Below are positions 21,972 to 30,446 of a stretch of 32,159 bases of DNA, piece by piece (the first letter of the stretch is position 1; every line of letters starts with the position of its first letter). This DNA is from an uncultured Bacilli bacterium. Its GTDB lineage: Bacteria; Bacillota_I; Bacilli_A; RF39; UBA660. Under the pieces are notes generated by a model. That model saw nothing but the letters and a program-made list of their open reading frames with translations. It was not told the origin of the DNA and made no database searches. Both the position numbers and the translations under genes were made by a program. The stretch spans positions 1-32,159 of the forward strand of contig CALVIC010000015.1 in the NCBI GenBank assembly GCA_944329365.1, written 5' to 3'.

Positions 21972-24964
21972 AAAATCTTTTAATTTTTTTAAAAAAGGAT
22001 AAGTTTAATTTAGTAGTAGCTATTTTAAGTTTTGTTATTTTAGGCCTAGGGTGGTACTTGTTTAGTTGGTGGGCCGGTTTAATTGCTTTTGTTTTGGTTA
22101 ATTTAATTTGGTTTATTCCTTTTATACAGTGGAATAGCAAATTAGAAAAGCGTGAAAAAGTAAGAGAACTTAAAGGCGAGGATGGTGCTTTGGAAAGAAG
22201 GGATGAGGATTTGGCCAAAAAAGGTAAGAAGTCTTCAAAAAAATCAGATAAAAAGTCACTTAGAAAAAAGATTTTGCTAGGATTTATGATTTTTTTCTTA
22301 GCATGTATTGTTTTGGCAATTATCTTCTTTGCTTATATTGCTTTAACGGCAGGAAAGTTCGATCCTGATAAACTATATTCAAAGGAAGCTAGTACTTTAA
22401 TCGATGTTAATGGCGATACTTATGCGAAGCTTGGTTCAGAGATGAGACAAAAAATTTCTTATGAAGATATGTCAGAGGAACTTATAAATGCAATTGTGGC
22501 AACTGAAGATTCAAGATTTTTTGAACATAATGGTTTTGATTTACCACGTTTTGTGAAAGCTTCATTTGGTCAAATATTGGGCCAAGATGCTGGTGGTGCG
22601 TCAACACTTACGATGCAGGTTTCTAAAAACCAATATACTTCCAACGTAGCTACTGGTTGGGAAGGTATCAAGAGAAAGTTTACCGATATTTATATTTCAA
22701 TGTTCCAAATCGAGATGAATTATTCGAAAGAGGAAATTTTGGAATTTTATGCAAATTCTTATTATTTAGGTAGTGGAGCTTATGGAGTTGAGCAAGCAGC
22801 TCAAACATATTTCAACAAGAGTGCGGATGAACTTAATTTAGCTGAAGCTGCAATGATTGCCGGTTTATTCCAATCTCCAGTTTCATATGATCCTAATATC
22901 AATCCGGATAAAACTGAAGCTAGAAGACAAACAGTTTTAAGTTTAATGAAGAGACATGGGTATATCACCGATGAGGAATATGAGATTGCAAAAGATATGA
23001 CGGTTGATAAAATTGTCATTAAAGGTAATAGTTCAACTACAGATAATGCTCAATATAGAGGATTTATCAATGCGGTTGCAGAAGAGGTTGAAGATAAGAC
23101 CGGATATAATCCTTATCAATATTCAATGAAGATTTATACAACTATGGATAAAGAAAAACAAGATGTTTTGAATGATATAATGGATGGTACTTCTTACAAC
23201 TGGGAAAACTATGTTGTTCAAGCAGGAGTTGTGGCTATCGATAACAAGACTGGTGGTATCGCAGCTATAAGTAACGGACGAAATCAGGATGGTGAAACAT
23301 GGCAAGATTTCGCAACTGGTTCTGGTGGGAATGTTAGACAGATAGGTTCGACAGCAAAACCTTTATTCGATTATGGTCCTGCAATTGAATACAATAACTG
23401 GAATACCGATCATCCAATAATCGATACTGAGCATACTTATAGTGATGGAACTCCAGTTAACAACTGGGATGGTAATTATAAAGGTATTATTACAATGAGA
23501 CAAGCTTTGGTTGAGTCTCGAAACGTTCCAGCAGTTAAGACTTTCCAAAGTGTCGATAATGAAAAAATTAAAGATTTCGTAACAAGTCTTGGTTTACATC
23601 CTGGTATGGATAGTAATGGTAAGTTATACGAGGCTGATGCGATTGGTGGTTACAATGGTGAATATCCGCTTTCAGTTGCTGGTGCTTATTCCGCATTTGC
23701 GAATGGTGGTTATTATATCGAGCCACATACAGTTACAAAGATTAAATTCGATGAGACTGGTAAGGTTGAGGAGTATGAACCTGAGAGAACAAAGGTTATG
23801 AGTGCGACTACAGCTTATATGATAACCGATATGCTTGTCGATACAGCTGAAAATGCTTTAGGTCGTTACAGTAATATAAATGGAGCAACTTATGCAGCTA
23901 AAACCGGAACAAGTAATTACGATGAGAAAACTCAAAAAACATTAGGTTTGCCAGATAATGCAGTTAACGATTTATGGGTAGCTGGATATAATCCTGACTA
24001 TTCAGTTGCTGTATGGTATGGATATGCAAGTAATTCTAGTAAATATTACAACAGATTTGGTTCTGGGCAAAATTCAAGATTATTTAACGCGGTTGCGAAA
24101 AATTTCTTTAAAGCTGATGCAAAATTTGAAAAGCCTAGTGAGGTTGTAGAAGTTACAGTTGAAAGAAATACAGGTACTTCTTTACTTCCAAGTGAGCATA
24201 CTCCTGATAGTGCGAAGACAACTGAACTATTTAGAGAAAGTACAAAACCAACTGAGGTATCTGCAAGATTTAATACTTTAGGTAATGTTTCTAATTTAAA
24301 AGCTAGTGTTTCTGGCAATAAAGCGACTATTTCTTGGAGTGGTATTAATACTCCCGAGGCTTTAAATCAAAGTTATTGGAAACCATTTGTCGAGAAAGCG
24401 TTTGGTTTATCTAAAGATCAAAACAGTTATTTATCTTATATAATGAATTATAATAGAAGTGTTTTAGGTAATGTTGTCTATAAGGTTTACTATAAAAATG
24501 GTAATGATTTAACTTTACTTACAACTACAAGTGATACTTCAGCGACTGTGAAACTTCCTAATGTCGATTCACCGACAATTGTCGTTAAGACTGGATATTC
24601 TATTTATGCTGGCTGTGACAGTAGCGGTGTTGAAACTAAAGTTAATTATGACGCAGCATCTGCTTCAGATGTTAAAGCTACACTTAACGGTAGCAGTTCA
24701 GCGCAAGTTGATTTAGGTAGTAATTATATCGATCCAAGTAATCCTGTTAAGGTAACTTTAAACGGTGAGGATATTACTAATTCAGACGAAGTCGATGTTA
24801 CTTTGACAGTAACTGATGCGACAGGAACAGTTGTCAATAATTGGAAATCCGTAATCGGAACAGCCGAGGGTGTTTATACATTTAGCTATAAAGTTACTTA
24901 CAACGGCGAGAAGGTAACGACTCTAGAAAAGACTGTTACAGTAAAAGCAAAAGGCGAAGCTTAA
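21968..24964 (+). CDS. ponA: Bifunctional class A penicillin-binding protein (PBP1-type)
   Basis: Polymerises glycan strands and crosslinks peptides of peptidoglycan. Residues 14-52 hold two hydrophobic segments, then a highly basic stretch (KKGKKSSKKSDKKSLRKK) and a third helix (about 103-128); most class A PBPs have only one. The GT51 transglycosylase domain follows with catalytic E180 in ATEDSRFFEH. The transpeptidase domain has SxxK at S461 (GSTAKP), SRN at 517-519 and KTG at 645-647. The C-terminal 250 residues contain a fibronectin III-like part (LKASVSGNKATISWSG) and an Ig-like part with VDVTLTVTDATG. Length 998. It overlaps recU by 4 bases and meets nth head-on with overlapping stops. 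Confidence 0.96.
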   Translation: MKNLLIFLKKDKFNLVVAILSFVILGLGWYLFSWWAGLIAFVLVNLIWFIPFIQWNSKLEKREKVRELKGEDGALERRDEDLAKKGKKSSKKSDKKSLRKKILLGFMIFFLACIVLAIIFFAYIALTAGKFDPDKLYSKEASTLIDVNGDTYAKLGSEMRQKISYEDMSEELINAIVATEDSRFFEHNGFDLPRFVKASFGQILGQDAGGASTLTMQVSKNQYTSNVATGWEGIKRKFTDIYISMFQIEMNYSKEEILEFYANSYYLGSGAYGVEQAAQTYFNKSADELNLAEAAMIAGLFQSPVSYDPNINPDKTEARRQTVLSLMKRHGYITDEEYEIAKDMTVDKIVIKGNSSTTDNAQYRGFINAVAEEVEDKTGYNPYQYSMKIYTTMDKEKQDVLNDIMDGTSYNWENYVVQAGVVAIDNKTGGIAAISNGRNQDGETWQDFATGSGGNVRQIGSTAKPLFDYGPAIEYNNWNTDHPIIDTEHTYSDGTPVNNWDGNYKGIITMRQALVESRNVPAVKTFQSVDNEKIKDFVTSLGLHPGMDSNGKLYEADAIGGYNGEYPLSVAGAYSAFANGGYYIEPHTVTKIKFDETGKVEEYEPERTKVMSATTAYMITDMLVDTAENALGRYSNINGATYAAKTGTSNYDEKTQKTLGLPDNAVNDLWVAGYNPDYSVAVWYGYASNSSKYYNRFGSGQNSRLFNAVAKNFFKADAKFEKPSEVVEVTVERNTGTSLLPSEHTPDSAKTTELFRESTKPTEVSARFNTLGNVSNLKASVSGNKATISWSGINTPEALNQSYWKPFVEKAFGLSKDQNSYLSYIMNYNRSVLGNVVYKVYYKNGNDLTLLTTTSDTSATVKLPNVDSPTIVVKTGYSIYAGCDSSGVETKVNYDAASASDVKATLNGSSSAQVDLGSNYIDPSNPVKVTLNGEDITNSDEVDVTLTVTDATGTVVNNWKSVIGTAEGVYTFSYKVTYNGEKVTTLEKTVTVKAKGEA

Positions 24965-24977
24965 AGCTTCGTCTTTT
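24953..24977. terminator. Bidirectional terminator between ponA and nth
   Basis: GGCGAAGC pairs with GCTTCGTC (one wobble) around TTAAA, with TCTTTT after it on the plus strand and a CCTTTTGC run on the minus. Both stop codons (24962-24964 and 24961-24963) lie in the loop. Confidence 0.75.
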
Positions 24978-25593
24978 GATATTTACATATATTTTTTAAT
25001 TTACAATTTTCACAATTAGGTTTTCTAGCTAAACAGTGATACCTTCCAAATAATACTAATTGATGGTGAATTTTACCCAGATGATTTTTAGGAAATATTT
25101 TAGTTAGTTTTTTTTCAACTTCTAAAGGATCATCTTGGTTTTTTGCTAAGCCTAGACGTTTGCTTACTCTAGATACATGAGTATCAACGGCAATACATGG
25201 TTCGCTATATATATTACTTAAGACGACATTAGTAGTTTTTCTTCCAACACCAGGTAATGATTCTAGGTATTTACGGTCATTTGGAACTTTACTGCCCTTC
25301 TCTTCGACTAATCTTTTAGCTATTTCAATAACGTTTAAGGCTTTTTTATGATAAGTTCCAATTGGTTTGATAATTTCTTCAACTGCTTTTGGTTTGGCTT
25401 TACTTAAGGCTTCTAAACTGGGATATTTTTTGAAGAGAATACTTGTCACCATATTAACCCGTTTATCGGTTGTTTGAGCACTTAACATAGTTGCTAAAAG
25501 TAATTCATAGTCTTTATTATAATTAAGTTCACACTTGGCATCCGGAAATAATTCATCTAAATAGTTTTCAATCTTTTTCGTTAAGCCAGTCAT
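24961..25593 (-). CDS. nth: Endonuclease III (DNA glycosylase/AP lyase)
   Basis: Base-excision repair enzyme that removes oxidised pyrimidines and nicks abasic sites. Motifs: the helix-hairpin-helix LPGVGRKTTNVVLSN with the catalytic lysine, VDTHVSRVSKRLGLA with the catalytic aspartate, and the 4Fe-4S ligands Cys-x6-Cys-x2-Cys-x5-Cys near the C-terminus (CLARKPNCENCKLKNIC). Starting at the ATG 25593 gives 210 residues, the usual size. AAGGAG is 12 bases upstream, and a TTG two codons earlier would be spaced better. A longer frame reaching back into dnaD adds only a basic extension and is unlikely. It overlaps dnaD by 26 bases, as part of a dnaD-nth operon. Confidence 0.95.
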   Translation of the reverse strand: MTGLTKKIENYLDELFPDAKCELNYNKDYELLLATMLSAQTTDKRVNMVTSILFKKYPSLEALSKAKPKAVEEIIKPIGTYHKKALNVIEIAKRLVEEKGSKVPNDRKYLESLPGVGRKTTNVVLSNIYSEPCIAVDTHVSRVSKRLGLAKNQDDPLEVEKKLTKIFPKNHLGKIHHQLVLFGRYHCLARKPNCENCKLKNICKYQKTKL

Positions 25594-26188
25594 AATCAAA
25601 TACTTCTCCTTTGGGGTTTGGGGCTTCTTTTTGAACTTTGATATCTTGTTTGTCTTTGATGCCTTTCTTTTGCCATTCATATAATATTTTATCGATATAG
25701 CGTAAGTTAGAGACGCCGTTATATACAGCTTCTTTTAAGGCTTCTTCAATTAATTTTTCAGAAAAACCACTTTCAATCCAAGCACCAATTATTTCATATT
25801 CCATCGGGCTTAAGGTACGACCGAATTCATTTTCAAATTTATCATAGATATTGGTTTTTTTGGGAGTTTCTTTATCAGTCATGATTGTAAGTGCGAGCTT
25901 GTTGTATAGTTCGTCCAAATCAATATATTCTTCATATACTTTGGCACTTTTAGTTGAAATTTTTAAGATGTCTTTTTTGGTTAAGTCATCAATTATTTTT
26001 AAGGTTTCACCAATAGACAAGTCTAAGTCTTTAGAAATACGTTCTGGGTCAAATTCATTATTACCGATAAAATAAATGATTAGAATCAATTCTTGTTCGG
26101 TTAATTTTAGTTCTTTATAACTTTGAAGTAACAGCTTCGGTATTGTAATAGTTCCACTTTTTATAATGTTTATTATTTTATCCGTCAT
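25568..26188 (-). CDS. dnaD: Primosome component DnaD
   Basis: Helps load the replicative helicase at the origin and at stalled forks. The N-terminal winged-helix region (ELKLTEQELILIIYFIG, then ISKDLDLSIGETLKIIDDL) is followed by the DnaB_2/DnaD domain (FENEFGRTLSPMEYEIIGAW, SGFSEKLIEEALKEAV, LRYIDKILYEW). Length 206 residues. I chose the ATG at 26188 with AAGGTGG upstream over the GTG three codons earlier. It has a good promoter, and nth follows it with overlap as in B. subtilis. Confidence 0.93.
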   Translation of the reverse strand: MTDKIINIIKSGTITIPKLLLQSYKELKLTEQELILIIYFIGNNEFDPERISKDLDLSIGETLKIIDDLTKKDILKISTKSAKVYEEYIDLDELYNKLALTIMTDKETPKKTNIYDKFENEFGRTLSPMEYEIIGAWIESGFSEKLIEEALKEAVYNGVSNLRYIDKILYEWQKKGIKDKQDIKVQKEAPNPKGEVFDYDWLNEKD

Positions 26189-26205
26189 TTTAACCACCTT
26201 AATTT

Positions 26206-26234
26206 ATTATATATTAAGTGGCTAAAAATGTCGA
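26206..26234 (-). promoter_or_regulatory. Sigma-A-type promoter of dnaD-nth
   Basis: TCGACA (26229-26234), a 17-base spacer and TATAAT (26206-26211) on the minus strand, immediately before AAGGTGG. Confidence 0.75.
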
Positions 26235-26242
26235 TATTATTT

Positions 26243-26533
26243 TTAATTTTTAATTTCGCTTAATAGTTCTTTATTTAATATAATTGGAAGTTTTGCTTCA
26301 CCACCAATAGCTAGTACAAATATAGCACAGTCGGCATTTTGAATATAATTTTTTTTATTTTTTATTTCATAAGCAATATAATCATCTATTACATCATATA
26401 AATCAAAACAAAATGTTACTTCGATAATAATGTCATCATCTTGATTTTGAAGCGAATCATCTGTTTTAAAGCTATAATCAATGGATAGTTTGTCTAATTG
26501 TTTGTTTATAATTTCTTCTAGTTTTTCAGTCAT
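26243..26533 (-). CDS. Hypothetical protein, 96 aa (second of an orphan pair)
   Basis: Not recognised. It is a small, acidic, soluble protein starting MTEKLEEIINKQLDKL with a cluster of aspartates (QNQDDDIIIEV), an aromatic stretch (FCFDLYDVIDDYIAYEI) and a hydrophobic core ending (NADCAIFVLAIGG). The ATG at 26533 overlaps the upstream 196-residue gene by 8 bases, with AAGGTAAT before it, so the two are coupled and probably work together. No terminator was seen before the dnaD promoter. Confidence 0.75.
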   Translation of the reverse strand: MTEKLEEIINKQLDKLSIDYSFKTDDSLQNQDDDIIIEVTFCFDLYDVIDDYIAYEIKNKKNYIQNADCAIFVLAIGGEAKLPIILNKELLSEIKN

Positions 26534-27116
26534 CTATTACCTTCTTTACTAATTTTATAAGTTTTTCATTATTTCCAGCTACTCTTTTCATTTCTTTTTG
26601 GTCATCTAACCCTAAAATTACTATTATTTTCTCAAGGATTGACAAAGTTTGATGATTAAAATAATCGTTCATGATTTTATAGATATTTACAAAGTAGTAG
26701 ACACAGCCATCGGTATATATGTCTGTACGTTTATCCCCTAAAATGCACTCTGAGAATGAATTACCCGTATCTTTGCCATGAAGGCAGAAGAATATTCCAA
26801 CAAATCTTTGGGGATCAGGGTCTTCCTTGAATTTTATGTCTTCATTTTCAAAAGCAACTATGTTTTGATATTTTTTGTTAACGAAAAGGTTGATTGTATT
26901 TTCATTTTGCCATATTGGTAGAAGAGGAATATCTTCTTTGTTTGTTAGTTTGTTTAATATTATAGGGGTGGTAGTAAATGTTTTATTTTGATAGAGGTAG
27001 TCATAATCAACCGATCCAATTACACTTATAATATCTAATAGTATAGATTGTTCTGATGAAAATAGTTTTTCAAGTCTTTTATTAAAATCAGAAGTTATTT
27101 TAATTTTTTTCTGCAT
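26526..27116 (-). CDS. Hypothetical protein, 196 aa (first of an orphan pair)
   Basis: Not recognised. Soluble, starting MQKKIKITSDFNKRLEKLFSS, with DPDPQRFVGIFFCLHGKD and a NSFSECILG-type segment in the middle and a lysine-rich C-terminal helix (NNEKLIKLVKKVIDD). It has an ideal ribosome binding site (AAGGAGGTGA), so it is probably well expressed, and it overlaps the next gene by 8 bases. The pair lies between two conserved housekeeping blocks (dnaD and cca), a typical place for an accessory cassette. No nuclease, toxin or kinase motif is visible. A two-gene protein-partner system is possible but unproven. Confidence 0.78.
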   Translation of the reverse strand: MQKKIKITSDFNKRLEKLFSSEQSILLDIISVIGSVDYDYLYQNKTFTTTPIILNKLTNKEDIPLLPIWQNENTINLFVNKKYQNIVAFENEDIKFKEDPDPQRFVGIFFCLHGKDTGNSFSECILGDKRTDIYTDGCVYYFVNIYKIMNDYFNHQTLSILEKIIVILGLDDQKEMKRVAGNNEKLIKLVKKVIDD

Positions 27117-27175
27117 TATTCACCTCCTTCATAGATAATCATAGTGTGTCTACTTTCGATTTCCTTTTTTTTAGC

Positions 27176-27203
27176 AAAAAAAAATTAGATTTTTTCTAAT
27201 TTT
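27176..27203. terminator. AT-rich hairpin with flanking A and T runs
   Basis: AAAATTAGA and TCTAATTTT pair around TTTTT, with T runs possible in both directions. It lies upstream of the orphan pair and could stop transcription arriving from cca. The stem is AT-rich and weak. Confidence 0.5.
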
Positions 27204-27321
27204 TTGTTTTGATAGTTATTTTATGTATTTATATGAAAATGTTGAACACTATTCTTGTCTACTTTTATATTAACTTTTTTACAACAAATTCCTTGGATAA
27301 TAAATTTCGGTTAATAATTTA

Positions 27322-27349
27322 TAAAAATAACGTGTTTTTAAGACACGTT
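27322..27349 (-). terminator. Terminator of cca
   Basis: On the minus strand AACGTGT pairs with ACACGTT around CTTAAAA, then TATTTTTAT. The cca stop (27338-27340) is in the loop. Confidence 0.75.
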
Positions 27350-28426
27350 TTTTAAATATTCAGTAATAGCCTCCTTAGTGTTTTCAATTTTTCCATCAAT
27401 TATTTGATTTTCTAAATTTTTAATTAAATCTTTTAAGAAGCCTCCAGCTTTTTTATTTAATATTTCGCATATTTCCATCGGTTTTAGGGCTATATCTAAT
27501 TTACTTTTTATTGGAATCGATACATATATTTCATTTAATTTCTTTTTATCCTCACCTTTTAATTCACAAACCATTGAGCAAATATATAAGCCGTAATCAT
27601 ATAAGACATGTTTATCATATATGTTTAAATCTTTAACTTTATTTATTTTTTTGATTGTTTCTTTTTCAATTGAGTTAAAGTTATATTTATCTAGAACATC
27701 GAGCTGGGTCCAAGTAACTATCATGGATGGTGTTATTTTGATGTTTTTAAGGTTGTTTAGGCCAAGGTTTTCAGCTAATTTTAGTTCAATTAAGAGATTG
27801 ATTCCATATTCTTTATTTGGACTTGAAAATATTATATCTAATTCATCTTTACAGCGATCTTTGGATAATTTTTTCAATAAATGACCATATTTTTTTATAT
27901 AGTATTTTAAGTTTTTATCAATTTTAAAGTTTAAGGTTGTGGCAAATCTAATAGCTCTTAAAATTCTTAAAGCATCTTCTTTTAGTCTTATTTTAGGGTT
28001 CCCAACGCACTTTATTATTTTATCTTCTAAATCTTCTTTAGCGTTTAGAAGGTCAATTTGGTTTCCATCTTTATCAATGCATAGAGTATTGATTGTAAAG
28101 TCTCTTCTTTGAAGGTCTTCTTCTAGGGTATCTACATACTCAACTTTTAATGGATGGCGGTTATTTTTATAGCCAAATTCTTTACGGAATGTTGTTATTT
28201 CAAATTTTATTTGTTCAAAGATTATGGTTACAGAGCCATATTCTGAATTACTGGTTATTACTTCGGGAAATATTTTCATTAGTTCCATAGGGGTGGCATC
28301 GGTACAGATATCGATATCTGTAAAACTTCTTTTTAGATATAGGTCTCTGGGGTAGCCACCTACCATATAAGCAACATATCCATATTCATTTATTTTGTTT
28401 AGTAATCTAAGGGCTGAATCATACAT
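27338..28426 (-). CDS. cca: CCA tRNA nucleotidyltransferase
   Basis: Adds or repairs the 3' CCA end of tRNAs. Class II nucleotidyltransferase: YMVGGYPRDLYL, then the metal-binding D37 and D39 in FTDIDICTDA, ITTFRKE, QRRDFTINTLC, and the RNA-binding region RLKEDALRILRAIRFA. The 362-residue length is at the short side of the bacterial family, and the C-terminal tail is brief. A poly(A) polymerase or a split-specificity enzyme is a less likely alternative. AAGGAAGTG lies about 9 bases before the ATG. It has its own promoter and a terminator that includes its stop. Confidence 0.92.
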   Translation of the reverse strand: MYDSALRLLNKINEYGYVAYMVGGYPRDLYLKRSFTDIDICTDATPMELMKIFPEVITSNSEYGSVTIIFEQIKFEITTFRKEFGYKNNRHPLKVEYVDTLEEDLQRRDFTINTLCIDKDGNQIDLLNAKEDLEDKIIKCVGNPKIRLKEDALRILRAIRFATTLNFKIDKNLKYYIKKYGHLLKKLSKDRCKDELDIIFSSPNKEYGINLLIELKLAENLGLNNLKNIKITPSMIVTWTQLDVLDKYNFNSIEKETIKKINKVKDLNIYDKHVLYDYGLYICSMVCELKGEDKKKLNEIYVSIPIKSKLDIALKPMEICEILNKKAGGFLKDLIKNLENQIIDGKIENTKEAITEYLKNVS

Positions 28427-28450
28427 AGGGTTTTCACTTCCTTCATAAAT

Positions 28451-28478
28451 ATTATATCATTTTAGGGGTTTATTTCAA
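28451..28478 (-). promoter_or_regulatory. Sigma-A-type promoter of cca
   Basis: TTGAAA (28473-28478), a 16-base spacer and TATAAT (28451-28456) on the minus strand. The -35 touches the T run of the hup terminator. Confidence 0.75.
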
Positions 28479-28511
28479 AATAAAAAGACGGCTTAGTTTA
28501 AAGCGTCTTTT
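28477..28511 (-). terminator. Terminator of hup, stop codon inside
   Basis: On the minus strand AAAAGACG pairs with CGTCTTTT around a loop of about 13 bases that includes the hup stop, followed by TTTTTATTTT. Confidence 0.8.
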
Positions 28512-28765
28512 AATTTAGCACCAGCTTTGATTGAAACAGCTGTTCTTGCAGGAATGGTTACAGCTTCACCAGTTCTTGGATTACGTCCTTGTCTAGCATC
28601 TTTGTGTTGAGTAGCAAAAGTACAGAAACCAGTTAATGTAACTTTACCTTCTTCTTGTAATCCTTTAACGATTCCGTTTAAAACTGCATCTAAAGCACGA
28701 GTTGCGTCAGCTTTAGTCATTCCTGTCTCTTCAGCAATATAATTTACTAAATTTTGTTTAGTCAT
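28493..28765 (-). CDS. hup: HU-type DNA-binding protein
   Basis: Nucleoid protein that bends and compacts DNA as a dimer. The 90-residue sequence has the full HU pattern: NLVNYIAEETGMTKADATRAL, then VTLTGFCTF and the beta-arm GRNPRTGEAVTIPARTAVSI (split), ending KDALN. AGGAGG lies 12 bases before the ATG, a longer gap than usual. Placement next to spoIVA matches the spoIVA-hbs neighbourhood of Bacillus. It has its own promoter and terminator. Confidence 0.96.
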   Translation of the reverse strand: MTKQNLVNYIAEETGMTKADATRALDAVLNGIVKGLQEEGKVTLTGFCTFATQHKDARQGRNPRTGEAVTIPARTAVSIKAGAKLKDALN

Positions 28766-28813
28766 TTTGTAATAAATCCTCCTTCTGTGTTAAGCTATCT
28801 TGCTTACATTTAC

Positions 28814-28842
28814 ATGTTACCATGTTTGTTTTTAAAATTCAA
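28814..28842 (-). promoter_or_regulatory. Probable promoter of hup
   Basis: TTGAAT (28837-28842), a 17-base spacer and TAACAT (28814-28819) on the minus strand. Confidence 0.5.
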
Positions 28843-28912
28843 TATATTTTGTTATTTTTTAACGCTTTAATAAGGATTTTTACAAGTATTTTGGAAATAA
28901 ATTACCTTTTTG

Positions 28913-30388
28913 TTAAATTACTATTGCGAAGAGGTTGCCTGAGCCTTTATTTACAAGCTTTGTCAAGGTTTGTTTTAGTTTAAATCTAACTGAATCTGGC
29001 ATTAAAGATAGTTTTGCTTGAATGCCTTCTTGAACGATTACGTCTAAGCTTCTTCCGAATATTTCACTTTTCCAAATATTGTTACTTCGGCTATCTTGAT
29101 CTTTCATAAGGTGGCTTATTAATTCTTTACTTTGAATTTCTGAACCGATAATTGGTTCAAATGTACTTTCGACGTCAACTCTAATCATGTGAATCGATGG
29201 GGCAACAGCTTTTAGTTTAATTCCATAGCGGCTGCCTTGTTTAATTATTTCTGGAGTATCTAAGGTCATATCTTGAAGACTTGGTGATGCAACACCATAA
29301 CCGGTTTTCTTAACCATTTTTAAAGCTTCTTTGACTTGGTCGTATTCTCTTTTGGCTTCATCATAGGTTTGGAACAGACTTAGAAGCTGCGATCTACTAG
29401 TTATGTCAACACCAATTATTTCTTTTAGAACTTCATTGTACAGATTACTTGGGGTTTTTAGAGTAACTGTTACTTCACCATTAGAGGTGTTTACTTCTGA
29501 TAGATAAGCTTTTTCAATATATTCACAAGTTTCTAATTTGCCGGTTATTTGATCGATATCTCTAAGTTTATCAATTTCAGTTATACTTTCTCTAATCGTT
29601 TCAATGTAGGCTTTTTTTAGCCAATTATTTGGTTCGAGCGTCGCAACCCAGTCGGCTATTTCAACATTTATGCAAACGACTGGAAATTCATATAAAGCTT
29701 CTCTTAAGATGTTATATGCATCTCTTTCACTCATATTGTCAACGTTGAGTGGTATTACTGGAGCATTATATTGTTCTTTTAATTTTTCTGCTAAGTCTTC
29801 GGTTTCCGGAAGCATTGGGTGAGTACTGTTTAAAATAACGATATAAGGTTTCCCAATATCACTCAGTTCTCCCGCAATTCTCTCTTCGGCATCGACATAA
29901 TCGTTTCTGGAAAATTCACCTATTGAACCGTCGGTTGTAACCAATACGCCAATAGACGAGTGGTCTTTAATTACTTTTTCTGTTCCGATTTCTGCAGCTT
30001 CAACAAAGGGAATTGATTCATCGTACCATGGTGTGTGCACCATCCTGGGGCCATTTTCATCTTCATATCCTTTGGCGCCTTCGATTACATAACCGACACA
30101 ATCAACTAATCTAACATTGGCTGAAAAGTCGTCTATTTTTATTTTTGTAGCATTGCTTGGAACAAATTTTGGTTCGGTGGTCATGATTGTTTTTCCTTGA
30201 GCTGATTGTGGAATTTCGTCTAGGGTTCTTTTCCTTTCGTATTCGTCTTCAATGTTTGGAACAACTAAATTTTCGATGAACCGTTTGATGAAGGTCGATT
30301 TACCGGTTCTGACGGCACCAACAACACCTAAGTAGATATCACCGCCGGTTCTTTCGGTGATGTTTCTAATAATGTCTATTTTTTCCAT
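28913..30388 (-). CDS. spoIVA: Stage IV sporulation protein A, spore-coat ATPase
   Basis: An ATP-driven cytoskeletal protein that polymerises around the forespore to form the base of the coat. The N-terminal P-loop GAVRTGKST (residues 24-32) lies in a GTPase-like domain with VRLVDCVGYVI and ATKIKIDD. A middle domain and a C-terminal membrane-facing segment ending NKGSGNLFAIVI follow. The length of 491 residues matches B. subtilis SpoIVA (492). AGGGAG precedes the ATG at 30388. Upstream lies a likely sigma-E promoter, fitting its mother-cell role. Its presence is strong evidence that the organism, or a recent ancestor, forms endospores. Confidence 0.96.
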   Translation of the reverse strand: MEKIDIIRNITERTGGDIYLGVVGAVRTGKSTFIKRFIENLVVPNIEDEYERKRTLDEIPQSAQGKTIMTTEPKFVPSNATKIKIDDFSANVRLVDCVGYVIEGAKGYEDENGPRMVHTPWYDESIPFVEAAEIGTEKVIKDHSSIGVLVTTDGSIGEFSRNDYVDAEERIAGELSDIGKPYIVILNSTHPMLPETEDLAEKLKEQYNAPVIPLNVDNMSERDAYNILREALYEFPVVCINVEIADWVATLEPNNWLKKAYIETIRESITEIDKLRDIDQITGKLETCEYIEKAYLSEVNTSNGEVTVTLKTPSNLYNEVLKEIIGVDITSRSQLLSLFQTYDEAKREYDQVKEALKMVKKTGYGVASPSLQDMTLDTPEIIKQGSRYGIKLKAVAPSIHMIRVDVESTFEPIIGSEIQSKELISHLMKDQDSRSNNIWKSEIFGRSLDVIVQEGIQAKLSLMPDSVRFKLKQTLTKLVNKGSGNLFAIVI

Positions 30389-30417
30389 TTTCTCCCTACT
30401 TTCTTTTACTCATTACA

Positions 30418-30446
30418 AATATATGATGAATTTTACTGAATATGAA
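30418..30446 (-). promoter_or_regulatory. Candidate sigma-E promoter of spoIVA
   Basis: TTCATATT (30439-30446), a 13-base gap and CATATATT (30418-30425) on the minus strand. These resemble the sigma-E pattern (ATATT and CATACAnT), with the gap a base or two short. Confidence 0.5.

Noticed and set aside
25594-25680. Longer nth start giving 239 residues
   Set aside because: The extra 29 residues are lysine-rich, translate the dnaD 3' end in another frame, and precede the family's usual start. The AAGGAG site fits the shorter forms.
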